The notes below the pieces were generated by a model that was not told the DNA's origin, did no database searches, and saw only the letters and a list, made by a program, of their open reading frames with translations. Positions 56,869-64,000 of a DNA stretch of 64,000 nt are shown here, piece after piece. The position numbers were made by a program, and so were the translations under genes. The first letter of the stretch is position 1, and each line of letters opens with the position of its first letter. This DNA is from Pseudomonas borbori (GTDB lineage Bacteria; Pseudomonadota; Gammaproteobacteria; Pseudomonadales; Pseudomonadaceae), in contig NZ_FOWX01000017.1 in NCBI RefSeq assembly GCF_900115555.1, forward strand, positions 1 through 64,000, in the 5' to 3' direction.

Positions 56869-57726
56869 CTAGCGCAGCACCGCGGCCAGCTCGTGGATCT
56901 CGTCCCAATGCTGGCTGACCAGGGCCAGGCTGCCGTCCGCCGCCACCTCATTGTGGCTGCCATTGAGCTTGGCATAGGCGGCCAGGCTGGTCAGTGCCGG
57001 CAGATCGCTGCCGTGGTCGGCCACCTGAATGGCGTGGAACAGGCTCAGGTTGACCAGATCGAGCAGCTCGATCTGCCGCTGGCGCTGCAGCGTCCAGTTT
57101 CCCGCCTCGCGCACTATGTCCACGTAGGCCTCATCCACCGTCCACTTTTTCAGCAGCATCACCCCCAGCGACTTGCCATAGGCCTGGCACAGGCTGTGAT
57201 AACGCGCCGGCGTCGGCACCAGATCGCCGCCCTTGAACGCCGAGAGTACCGCCAGCGAGCCCACCTCGCTGAGCAGGCTGGCGAGCGCCGCATGATCGGC
57301 CGGCACCTGGCCCACCTTGCGCGCGAGAAAGCCGCAGATGCTCGCCTTCAGAATCAGGCGCTGCCAGGCGTCCACGAACAGCAACTTGTGCCCTGGGCTG
57401 TGCAGAACGAACAGGCTCTTGACGCTGTGCAGCATCACCACCCGGTCCACCTGCTGCATGCCGAGCACGCGCAGCACGTCCTGCAGGGTTTTCGGCGCCA
57501 GGCGGGTGCGCAGCAAGGCACTGGAGGCATATTTCATCAGCAAGGCGCTGAGCGCCGGATCCTTGCCGATCAGGCGGACCAGCTGGATCATGCTGACCTC
57601 GGGTCTGGCCAGCGCCTGGCGAATTTCCAGGGTCAACATCGGCAGACTGGGCAGTTGCTCCTGGTCATTCATCAGTTGCGTGACTACCTGGCGGTAAATC
57701 GAGTAGTCGGACTGTGTCGTCTCCAT
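56869..57726 (-). CDS. HDOD-domain protein
   Basis: A 285-residue protein with a single HDOD domain (LPMLTLEIRQALARPEVSM, LVRLIGKDPALSALLMKYASS, LGMQQVDRVVML). HDOD domains are HD-like folds without the full metal site, used in signalling with GGDEF proteins or chemoreceptors. The rest is helical without a recognised output domain. The ATG at 57726 has GGGAGG 5 bp upstream; an ATG at 57729 is equally in frame. It is convergent with yccS. Confidence 0.85.
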   Translation of the reverse strand: METTQSDYSIYRQVVTQLMNDQEQLPSLPMLTLEIRQALARPEVSMIQLVRLIGKDPALSALLMKYASSALLRTRLAPKTLQDVLRVLGMQQVDRVVMLHSVKSLFVLHSPGHKLLFVDAWQRLILKASICGFLARKVGQVPADHAALASLLSEVGSLAVLSAFKGGDLVPTPARYHSLCQAYGKSLGVMLLKKWTVDEAYVDIVREAGNWTLQRQRQIELLDLVNLSLFHAIQVADHGSDLPALTSLAAYAKLNGSHNEVAADGSLALVSQHWDEIHELAAVLR

Positions 57727-57812
57727 CATGGCCTCCCGCCGCAGATGGAGCGCAGTGTAACCAAGGCCGTGGGCTATTGCGCCAGCTTGCTTGCAGATTG
57801 CCGCACGAAGGG

Positions 57813-58043
57813 TCAGGCGATGCTGGCTTCGCGGGCCTGAGCGCGACGGCGAATGCTCAGATCGAGCTTGAGGCAGATCGCCGCCAGCAGCATGAAGCCG
57901 GCGCCGAGGTTGCCCCGGCTGACTGGCACCCCGGCCAGCGCGCTCAACCAGTCGGCAATCGGCCCCGGGTAGCTGGCCAGCAAGGCGCCCAGTGGCACCA
58001 GCAGAAACAGGAAGAAAAACCCCATCGAGCGCATCATGTTCAT
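57813..58043 (-). CDS. Small hypothetical membrane protein
   Basis: A 76-residue protein with two hydrophobic stretches (SMGFFFLFLLVPLGALLASY and GNLGAGFMLLAAICLKLDL) and a basic C-terminus. It has GAGG 8 bp upstream of the ATG at 58043. Not a recognised family; probably inner membrane. The Gre-like gene is divergent. Confidence 0.6.
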   Translation of the reverse strand: MNMMRSMGFFFLFLLVPLGALLASYPGPIADWLSALAGVPVSRGNLGAGFMLLAAICLKLDLSIRRRAQAREASIA

Positions 58044-58159
58044 TCTTTCACCCTCACTTTTGCTGGCAACCCATGCACAATGCCGCTTTCGGCGGCCAGG
58101 GCGACACTAGACCTTGGTGCATAGGCCGAGATTCTTCCTGCCGATCCTGCGAGTGACCG

Positions 58160-58648
58160 TTGAACAAAGCCCTGCTCCAGCAACTTATTCTCGACCAGCT
58201 GCGCGGCGACCTGGCACAGGCCCAGCAGGCGGCGTTGACCGCCTATGAGGCGGCCACCCACGAAGAGAATATCGCCGAGAACAAGTACGACACCCTGGGC
58301 CTGGAGGCCTCCTATCTGGCTGCCGGCCAGGCGCGCCGAGTCGAGGAGATTCGCCAGGCCCTGAGCGCCTGGGAAAAACTCCGGCTGCGGCCCTTCGATG
58401 CACAACTGGGCATTCAGCTCAGCGCTCTGGTGTGGCTGGCCGACGCCGAGGGCGCCGAACAATGCCTGTTCCTCGGCCCCGACGGCGCCGGCGCCGGCCT
58501 GAAGCTGCTGCTGGACGGTCAGCAAGTGCGGGTGATCAGCCCGCGGGCACCGCTCGGACAACGCCTGATCGGCTGCGCCGAAGGCGATCAGGTGGAGCTG
58601 CGCATGGGCAGCAGCATTCAGCGCTTCGAGGTGCTGCGGGTCTGCTGA
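58160..58648 (+). CDS. Gre-factor-like transcription elongation protein
   Basis: A 162-residue protein. The first half is a helical hairpin (LRGDLAQAQQAALTAYEAAT, then YDTLGLEASYLAAGQARRVEE) and the second half a GreA/GreB C-terminal-like domain (LGPDGAGAGLKLLLDG, VISPRAPLGQRLIGCAEGDQVEL). The tip carries EENIAENKYDT, acidic as in Gre factors. The only start that fits is a TTG at 58160: a stop lies two codons upstream and no ATG follows in the first half. It may modulate RNA polymerase; homologues are annotated as GreAB-C-like. Confidence 0.75.
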   Translation: MNKALLQQLILDQLRGDLAQAQQAALTAYEAATHEENIAENKYDTLGLEASYLAAGQARRVEEIRQALSAWEKLRLRPFDAQLGIQLSALVWLADAEGAEQCLFLGPDGAGAGLKLLLDGQQVRVISPRAPLGQRLIGCAEGDQVELRMGSSIQRFEVLRVC

Positions 58649-58658
58649 ACGCCCCTGC

Positions 58659-59423
58659 TCATGGGACTTCCACCTGCCACTGGGCCGCCAGCCGGGTCAG
58701 TTGGCCACGCTCGATCAGTTGCCGAAAACCCTCGTCGAACTCCCCGCGCAGGCGGGCATGGCTGACCTGCGCAGGGAAGGCGAAGTAGCCGTCCTGGGTA
58801 TCGACAGAGGGCTCGAGCTGGCTGATCTCATCGCTCAACCCCTGGGCCTGCAGTACCGGCAGGGTGTTGCGCTGATTGCTGGCGAGGAGTTCGAGACGGC
58901 CCAGGCTGAGCATTTTCAGGCCGTTGTCGACGCCCTCCACGGTGACCAGTTCGAGCCGCGCGCGCTCGGCATCGAAACGCGCGCCGTAGGCCCAGGCCCG
59001 CACCACGCCGATGCGCTGGCCGGCCAGTTGGCGGTAATCGCCGGACCAGTGCAACAAGCTGTCGCGGCGGCTATAAAACACGATCCGGTCGCGATAGAAG
59101 GGCGGCCCGACAAACGCGAAACGCGCCTCGCGCGTCGGACTGCGATAGGGGCCGATGAGGATGTCGGCCTGACCCAGTTCGACCATGCGCTGCGCGCGGG
59201 CCCAGGGGTAGAACGCGAAACGCAGGCTATGGCCACGCGGCTCGAGCACCTGGCGCAGGACGTCCGGGCCGAGCCCCCGGTACTCACCCGCCGCCGTGCG
59301 CTCGAAAATCCGCGGGAAATCGCTGCCGACCGCCAGCAACTCGCGCGCCAGGGCCAACGGTGGGAGCAGCAACCCCAGGCCGAGTCCAACCACCAACAAT
59401 CTGCGCAAAAAACCTGAATGCAT
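58659..59423 (-). CDS. Periplasmic solute-binding protein, family 3-like
   Basis: A 254-residue protein with a signal peptide (FLRRLLVVGLGLGLLLPPLALA) and the two-lobe fold of family 3 amino-acid-type binding proteins (GLGPDVLRQVLEPRG; FYPWARAQRMVELGQADILI; YRQLAGQRIGVVRAWAYG). No transporter genes are adjacent, so it may be an orphan sensor-type protein. I chose the ATG at 59423, where the signal peptide begins. It is convergent with the Gre-like gene. Confidence 0.82.
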   Translation of the reverse strand: MHSGFLRRLLVVGLGLGLLLPPLALARELLAVGSDFPRIFERTAAGEYRGLGPDVLRQVLEPRGHSLRFAFYPWARAQRMVELGQADILIGPYRSPTREARFAFVGPPFYRDRIVFYSRRDSLLHWSGDYRQLAGQRIGVVRAWAYGARFDAERARLELVTVEGVDNGLKMLSLGRLELLASNQRNTLPVLQAQGLSDEISQLEPSVDTQDGYFAFPAQVSHARLRGEFDEGFRQLIERGQLTRLAAQWQVEVP

Positions 59424-59550
59424 GCCGTGACCATCCCGAATCGCTGGAAAACACTGCACCCGATAAGCCCCGAAGCCTGCACCCTGCGGCCTGTGTTTGT
59501 CGATATACGCTAGGCTGTATGGGCTAGCCCAACCTCCAGAGGAGCACGTC

Positions 59551-59784
59551 ATGGAAAGCCCCACCCACGACCTATCGGCCCTGTTCGAACAGCTCGGTTT
59601 ACCGGCCGAGCGGGCCAGCATCGAGCGCTTCATCGCCGAGCACTCGCCCTTGCCGGAAACCTGCAAACTGGCAGACGCGCCCTTCTGGAGCGCCGCCCAG
59701 GCCAGCTTTCTGCGCGAGGAGATCCTCGAAGACGCCGACTGGGCGGAAGTGGTCGATCAGCTCAACCTGCTGTTGCGCGGCTGA
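59551..59784 (+). CDS. DUF2789 family protein
   Basis: A 77-residue protein with MESPTHDLSALFEQLGLPAE, FIAEHSPLP and FWSAAQASFLREEILEDADW, which are the landmarks of DUF2789. Function is unknown. It has AGAGGAG upstream of the ATG at 59551. It lies between convergent and divergent neighbours without an operon. Confidence 0.85.
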   Translation: MESPTHDLSALFEQLGLPAERASIERFIAEHSPLPETCKLADAPFWSAAQASFLREEILEDADWAEVVDQLNLLLRG

Positions 59785-59817
59785 CGGCGCGCGCTGTGCC
59801 GCGCGCGGCCAGCGCTC

Positions 59818-60324
59818 TCAGACCGGGCTACGTCCCTGCAGCTCGCGCCAGGTCAGGTAGACGCGCAGGTCGAATTCCAGCTGATGGTAGTCGGGCAGCA
59901 TGTATTCGCAGAGTTTGTAGAACGCCTTGTTGTGCTCGGCCTCTTTCAGGTGGGCCAGTTCGTGCACCACGATCATCTGCAGAAACTCCGGCGCGGCGTC
60001 CTTGAACAGGGCGGCGACACGGATTTCCTTCTTCGCCTTGAGCTTGCCGCCCTGCACCCGGGAAATCGCAGTGTGCAGGCCGAGGGCGCGGTGAGTGAGG
60101 TCGAGGCGGTTGTCGAACAGCACCTTGTCGATGGCCGGCGCGTTCTTCAGGTGTTCCTGCTTGAGCGCCTGGATATAGGCGTACAGCGCCTTGTCGCTTT
60201 GCACGCCGTGCTTGCCGCTGTAGCGCCGGGCCAGGTAATCGCCCAGGCGCTCCTCGGCGATCAGTTGGCGGATCTGCTCCTGCAACTGCAGCGGGTAGCC
60301 CTGGAGGAATTTCAGTGGGGTCAT
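59818..60324 (-). CDS. YgjP/WLM-type metallopeptidase
   Basis: A 168-residue protein with zinc motif HELAH in VVHELAHLKEAEHNKAFYKL and a downstream acidic/His region (ML PDYHQLEFDLR). It belongs to the DUF45/WLM-like SprT-related metalloproteases. The substrate is unknown. I chose the ATG at 60324; a GTG at 60354 is in frame but without a signal. Confidence 0.85.
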   Translation of the reverse strand: MTPLKFLQGYPLQLQEQIRQLIAEERLGDYLARRYSGKHGVQSDKALYAYIQALKQEHLKNAPAIDKVLFDNRLDLTHRALGLHTAISRVQGGKLKAKKEIRVAALFKDAAPEFLQMIVVHELAHLKEAEHNKAFYKLCEYMLPDYHQLEFDLRVYLTWRELQGRSPV

Positions 60325-60445
60325 CGGCCAATGCACTAAGGGTTCAGGTTGCACAGTATGCCGCAGCCATGGGCGCAGCCCCTATCGGTCCGTCAGGCCG
60401 CCGCCGCAAAGGCGATACCCGGAGCGCGGATGGGGCACGCCCAAC

Positions 60446-60477
60446 AAAAAGCCCGCTCAACATCAGCGGGCTTTTTT
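60446..60477. terminator. Bidirectional terminator after fba
   Basis: AAAAAGCCCGCT and AGCGGGCTTTTTT form a stem (GCCCGCT/AGCGGGC) with A and T runs on both sides, so it can stop transcription from either direction. It lies 19 bp after the fba stop. Confidence 0.9.
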
Positions 60478-60495
60478 GCTTGCTGCAACCTCGGC

Positions 60496-61560
60496 TTAGT
60501 TGACCTTGGCGGCCAGCTCACCCTTGGCATAGCGCTGGAACATGGCTTCCAGGGAGATCGGCTTGATCTTCGAGGCGTTGCCCGCGGTGCCGAAGGCCTC
60601 GTAGCGGGCGATGCAGATGTCGCGCATGGCGGTGACGGTGGCGCCGAAGAACTTGCGCGGGTCGAACTCGCTCGGGTTGGTCGCCATCAGGCGGCGCATG
60701 GCGCCGGTGGAGGCCAGGCGCAGGTCGGTGTCGATATTGACCTTGCGCACGCCGTACTTGATGCCTTCGACGATTTCCTCGACCGGCACGCCGTAGGTTT
60801 CCTTGATGTCGCCGCCGTACTGGTTGATGATCGCCAGCCACTCCTGCGGCACCGAGCTGGAGCCGTGCATCACCAGGTGGGTGTTGGGGATGCGCTTGTG
60901 GATCTCCTTGATCCGGTCGATGGCGAGGATGTCGCCGGTCGGCGGCTTGGTGAACTTGTAGGCGCCGTGGCTGGTGCCGATGGCGATGGCCAGGGCGTCG
61001 ACCTGGGTGCGCTTGACGAAGTCGGCGGCCTCTTCCGGGTCGGTGAGCATCTGGCTGTGATCGAGCACGCCTTCGGCGCCGACGCCGTCTTCTTCGCCGG
61101 CCATGCCGGTTTCCAGACTGCCCAGGCAACCCAGCTCACCTTCCACCGACACGCCGCAGGCGTGGGCGAAGGCCACGGTCTGCTGGGTCACGCGCACGTT
61201 GTAGTCGTAGTCGGCCGGGGTCTTGCCGTCTTCCAGCAGCGAGCCGTCCATCATCACCGAGCTGAAGCCCAGCTGGATCGAGCGCTGGCAGACGTCCGGG
61301 CTGGTGCCGTGGTCCTGGTGCATGCACACCGGGATGTGCGGGAATTCTTCGATGGCGGCCAGGATCAGGTGGCGCAGGAAGGGCGCGCCGGCGTATTTGC
61401 GCGCACCGGCGGAGGCCTGGACGATCACCGGGGAATCGGTCTTGTCGGCCGCTTCCATGATGGCGCGCATCTGCTCGAGGTTGTTGACGTTGAAAGCCGG
61501 CACGCCGTAACCGAATTCGGCGGCGTGGTCGAGCATCTGGCGCATGCTGATAAGTGCCAT
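60496..61560 (-). CDS. fba: Fructose-bisphosphate aldolase, class II
   Basis: A 354-residue zinc-dependent aldolase joining or splitting fructose-1,6-bisphosphate. [20 protein letters not shown] at the N-terminus, [15 protein letters not shown] with metal-binding His, and GSSSVPQEW are family blocks (Calvin/Pseudomonas subtype). The ATG at 61560 has GGAG upstream. It is separated from pgk by a REP element of 67 bp; the cluster serves gluconeogenesis. Confidence 0.97.
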   Translation of the reverse strand: MALISMRQMLDHAAEFGYGVPAFNVNNLEQMRAIMEAADKTDSPVIVQASAGARKYAGAPFLRHLILAAIEEFPHIPVCMHQDHGTSPDVCQRSIQLGFSSVMMDGSLLEDGKTPADYDYNVRVTQQTVAFAHACGVSVEGELGCLGSLETGMAGEEDGVGAEGVLDHSQMLTDPEEAADFVKRTQVDALAIAIGTSHGAYKFTKPPTGDILAIDRIKEIHKRIPNTHLVMHGSSSVPQEWLAIINQYGGDIKETYGVPVEEIVEGIKYGVRKVNIDTDLRLASTGAMRRLMATNPSEFDPRKFFGATVTAMRDICIARYEAFGTAGNASKIKPISLEAMFQRYAKGELAAKVN

Positions 61561-61626
61561 GGTGTTCTTTCTCCCGGAGGAACTCGTTAATCGTAGCAGC
61601 CCGCCGTGGCGGCGCTGTTGAATATC

Positions 61627-61693
61627 TGTAGGAGCGGGCCATGCCCGCGAAGCTTTTGCGTTGCCCGTTTCGCGGGCATGGCCCGCTCCTACA
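61627..61693. repeat. REP-type inverted repeat (GTAGGAGCGGGCC family)
   Basis: Twenty-four-base arms beginning TGTAGGAGCGGGCCATGCCC are perfectly complementary around 19 bases. Same family as 26981-27036. It lies between pgk and fba on the shared strand, so it may set the relative level of the two. Confidence 0.9.
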
Positions 61694-61739
61694 TGGATCT
61701 GAGCATGGATCTGGGCATAACCCGCCCGCGGCCGGCTTC

Positions 61740-62903
61740 TCAGCCCCTGGCGCGCTGCTCCAGCACTTCCACGGCCGGCAGCACCTTGCCCTCGACGAAC
61801 TCGAGGAAGGCGCCGCCGCCGGTGGAAATATAGGAAATCCTGTCGGCCACGGCGTATTTGTCGATGGCCGCCAGGGTGTCGCCACCACCGGCAATCGAAA
61901 ACGCCGGGCTGGCGGCGATGGCTTCGGCCAGCACCTTGGTGCCGTTGCCGAACTGCTCGAACTCGAACACGCCGACCGGACCGTTCCACAGGATGGTCTT
62001 CGACGACTTCAGCAGCTCGGCGAACTGCGCCGCGGTCTGCGGGCCAATGTCGAGGATCATGTCGTCGGCGGCCACATCGGCGACCAGCTTGACGGTGGCT
62101 TCGGCGTCTTCGGCGAAGGCCTTGGCCACCACCACGTCCACCGGCAACGGCACGCTGACCTTGGCCGCGATGGCTTTGGCAGTATCGACCAGGTCGGCCT
62201 CGTACAGCGACTTGCCGACCGGAAAACCGGCGGCGGCGAGGAAGGTGTTGGCGATGCCGCCGCCGACGATCAGCTGGTCGCAGATCTGGCTCAGGCTGTT
62301 GAGTACATCGAGCTTGGTCGACACCTTGGAGCCGGCGACGATGGCCGCCATCGGCTTGGCCGGATTGCCCAGCGCCTTGCCCAGGGCATCCAGCTCGGCC
62401 GCCAGCAAGGGGCCGGCGCAAGCGACTTTGGCAAACTTGGCCACGCCATGGGTCGAGCCCTGGGCGCGGTGGGCGGTGCCGAAGGCGTCCATGACGAACA
62501 CGTCGCAGAGGGCGGCATATTGCCGGGCCAGTTCGTCGCTGTTTTTCTTCTCGCCCGGGTTGAAACGCACGTTTTCCAGCAGCACCAGTTGGCCGGGCTG
62601 GACCTCGACGCCGTCGAGGTAATCGCGCAGCAGCGGCACTTCACGGCCGAGTGCCTGGCTCAGGTAGTCGGCGACCGGCTTGAGGCTGTTCTCGGCGGAG
62701 AACTCGCCCTCGCTCGGCCGGCCCAGGTGCGAGCAGAGCATGACCGCCGCGCCTTTTTCCAGGGCCAGCTTGATGGTCGGCAGGGATGCGAGGATGCGCG
62801 CGTCGCTCGTCACCACGCCGTCTTTTACCGGCACGTTGAGGTCTTCGCGGATCAACACGCGCTTACCCTGGAGGTCGAGGTCGATCATCTTCAGAACGGT
62901 CAT
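61740..62903 (-). CDS. pgk: Phosphoglycerate kinase
   Basis: A 387-residue kinase moving phosphate between 1,3-bisphosphoglycerate and [25 protein letters not shown], the C-terminal nucleotide-binding blocks and [12 protein letters not shown] are all family features. It begins 12 bp after the epd stop, so the two are one operon. Confidence 0.97.
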   Translation of the reverse strand: MTVLKMIDLDLQGKRVLIREDLNVPVKDGVVTSDARILASLPTIKLALEKGAAVMLCSHLGRPSEGEFSAENSLKPVADYLSQALGREVPLLRDYLDGVEVQPGQLVLLENVRFNPGEKKNSDELARQYAALCDVFVMDAFGTAHRAQGSTHGVAKFAKVACAGPLLAAELDALGKALGNPAKPMAAIVAGSKVSTKLDVLNSLSQICDQLIVGGGIANTFLAAAGFPVGKSLYEADLVDTAKAIAAKVSVPLPVDVVVAKAFAEDAEATVKLVADVAADDMILDIGPQTAAQFAELLKSSKTILWNGPVGVFEFEQFGNGTKVLAEAIAASPAFSIAGGGDTLAAIDKYAVADRISYISTGGGAFLEFVEGKVLPAVEVLEQRARG

Positions 62904-62915
62904 GAAATCAGTCCT

Positions 62916-63974
62916 TTAAGGGGCTGGTTGAATGGAAACAGGCGACACGGCGAGAAAATGCTCGGCCACGTCGAGCATGCGATTGGCAAAGCCCCACTCG
63001 TTGTCGAACCAGGCCAGCAGGTTGACCAGGCGCGGCCCGGAAACCCGGGTCTGGCTGCCATCGACGATGGCCGAGTGCGGATCGTGGTTGAAATCGCAAC
63101 TGGCATGGGGCAACTCGGTGTAGGCGAGCAAGCCCTGCAGCGGACCACTTTCGGCGGCCTGACGCAGCACCCGGTTGATTTCAGCGGCGCTGGTGTCCCG
63201 CGTGGTCTGCAGGGTGATGTCCAGGCAGGAGACGTTGACCGTCGGCACCCGTATGGCTTTGGCCTGAATCCGCCCGCTGAGTTCCGGCAACAGCCGTTCG
63301 ATGCCGCGGGCCAGGCCGGTGGACACCGGAATCACCGACTGGAAGGCCGAACGCGTGCGGCGCAGATCCTCGTGGTGGTAGGCGTCGATCACCGGCTGAT
63401 CGTTCATCGCCGAGTGGATGGTGGTGATGGAGACATACTCCAGGCCCACCGCCTCGTTGAGCAACTTGAGCAGCGGCACCCCGCAGTTGGTGGTGCAGGA
63501 GGCGTTGGATACCAGTCGTTCGGCGCCGCTCAGGCAAGCCTGATTGACCCCGTAAACCACGGTGGCATCGATATCCGCCTCGCTGGCCATCGGCTGGGAG
63601 AACAGCACCCGCGGCGCGCCGGCCGCCAGGAAGCGCTGCGCGTCGGCGCGGGTGTGATAGGCACCGGAACACTCGAGCAACAGGTCGATGTCCAGCGCCG
63701 CCCAGTCGACGGCTTCGGGTGTCGCCTGGCGCAGCACCCGCACGCAGTCGCCATTGATATGCAGGCAGTCGCCGTCGACCTTCACCTCGCCGGGAAACCG
63801 CCCGTGGGTGGAGTCGAAGCGGGTCAGGTATTCGATGCTGGCCTGGTCGGCCAGATCATTCAGCGCGACTATTTCCAGACGCGCCCCGGCACCGCGTTCG
63901 TGCAGCGCGCGCAACACGCAGCGGCCGATGCGGCCGTAGCCGTTGAGGGCGATTCTGTAGGGGCGATGGGACAT
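62916..63974 (-). CDS. epd: Erythrose-4-phosphate dehydrogenase
   Basis: A 352-residue GAPDH-family enzyme. ALNGYGRIGR is the nucleotide loop; catalytic Cys is in SNASCTTNCG. It groups with Epd rather than with GapA because of its place directly before pgk and fba and its sequence style (YRIALNGYGRIGRCVLRALHE). Epd makes 4-phosphoerythronate for pyridoxal-phosphate synthesis. It is complete; 26 bp of upstream sequence remain to the window edge. A transketolase gene may lie upstream. Confidence 0.93.
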   Translation of the reverse strand: MSHRPYRIALNGYGRIGRCVLRALHERGAGARLEIVALNDLADQASIEYLTRFDSTHGRFPGEVKVDGDCLHINGDCVRVLRQATPEAVDWAALDIDLLLECSGAYHTRADAQRFLAAGAPRVLFSQPMASEADIDATVVYGVNQACLSGAERLVSNASCTTNCGVPLLKLLNEAVGLEYVSITTIHSAMNDQPVIDAYHHEDLRRTRSAFQSVIPVSTGLARGIERLLPELSGRIQAKAIRVPTVNVSCLDITLQTTRDTSAAEINRVLRQAAESGPLQGLLAYTELPHASCDFNHDPHSAIVDGSQTRVSGPRLVNLLAWFDNEWGFANRMLDVAEHFLAVSPVSIQPAP

Positions 63975-64000
63975 AGGGACTCGAACGTAGGTTGGGTTGA

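Overview
The window is chromosomal DNA of a gamma-proteobacterium, almost certainly a Pseudomonas. Codon use is strongly GC-rich at third positions. The gene content and partial gene order resemble the P. aeruginosa PA516x-PA519x neighbourhood: rml genes, dctBD-dctPQM, fabY, cysQ-nudE-yrfG, pckA-hslO, plus a separate epd-pgk-fba block. Species is not decided. No rRNA, complete tRNA or CRISPR array was seen.

Layout. (1) 1-2480 is the end of a mobile or accessory segment. It holds an IS630-type transposase 3' part, an interrupted gene tail, an array of about 22-bp imperfect repeats, a DUF4411 / HTH-ImmA-IrrE gene pair that looks like a toxin-antitoxin module, and what looks like the 3' end of a tRNA left as an attachment site, followed by the tRNA-type terminator. 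(2) 2695-6045 is the dTDP-L-rhamnose operon in the order rmlB-A-C-D. (3) 6387-12972 is C4-dicarboxylate sensing (dctBD) and a TRAP transporter (dctPQM) behind a near-consensus sigma-54 promoter, with an intercistronic hairpin after dctP. (4) 13207-19305 holds an acyl-CoA ligase, the fatty-acid initiation synthase fabY, and cysQ, nudE and yrfG. (5) 19449-26900 is a complete NAD-dependent formate dehydrogenase operon fdsGBAD-fdhD with a divergent regulator.

(6) 27090-29330 is a small soxC-soxD pair, with no other sox genes in view, divergent from an ArsR-type regulator across a perfect 13-bp operator palindrome. (7) 29728-30907 has two paralogous glycine-zipper proteins. (8) 31177-34017 encodes one large ACP + adenylation + PlsC acyltransferase fusion. 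(9) 34346-41716 is a looser region: an MFS transporter, a hotdog thioesterase, an iron alcohol dehydrogenase, a truncated LysR gene, an HPF-like protein, a cupin, and two kilobase-scale stretches that look decayed. (10) 41717-52058 has recQ (with a duplicated ghost of its own 5' end upstream), a GGDEF-EAL protein, pckA, hslO, alanine dehydrogenase and a cysteine synthase-glutaredoxin fusion. (11) 52134-60324 has a slipin/NfeD pair, a 161-bp MITE-like palindrome, a YccS-type FUSC protein, an HDOD protein and several small genes. (12) 60496-63974 is the glycolytic/gluconeogenic block fba, pgk, epd.

The metabolic genes fit an organism living on organic acids: C4-dicarboxylate uptake, PEP carboxykinase, and fba/pgk/epd for gluconeogenesis and pyridoxal supply, with formate and reduced sulfur as possible auxiliary electron donors. 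Three families of short inverted repeats are scattered between genes; one copy lies inside the fds operon. The best candidates for unusual biology are the DUF4411/ImmA pair with its repeat-fused tail, the ACP-adenylation-acyltransferase fusion, the stand-alone soxCD unit, and the recQ 5' duplication.
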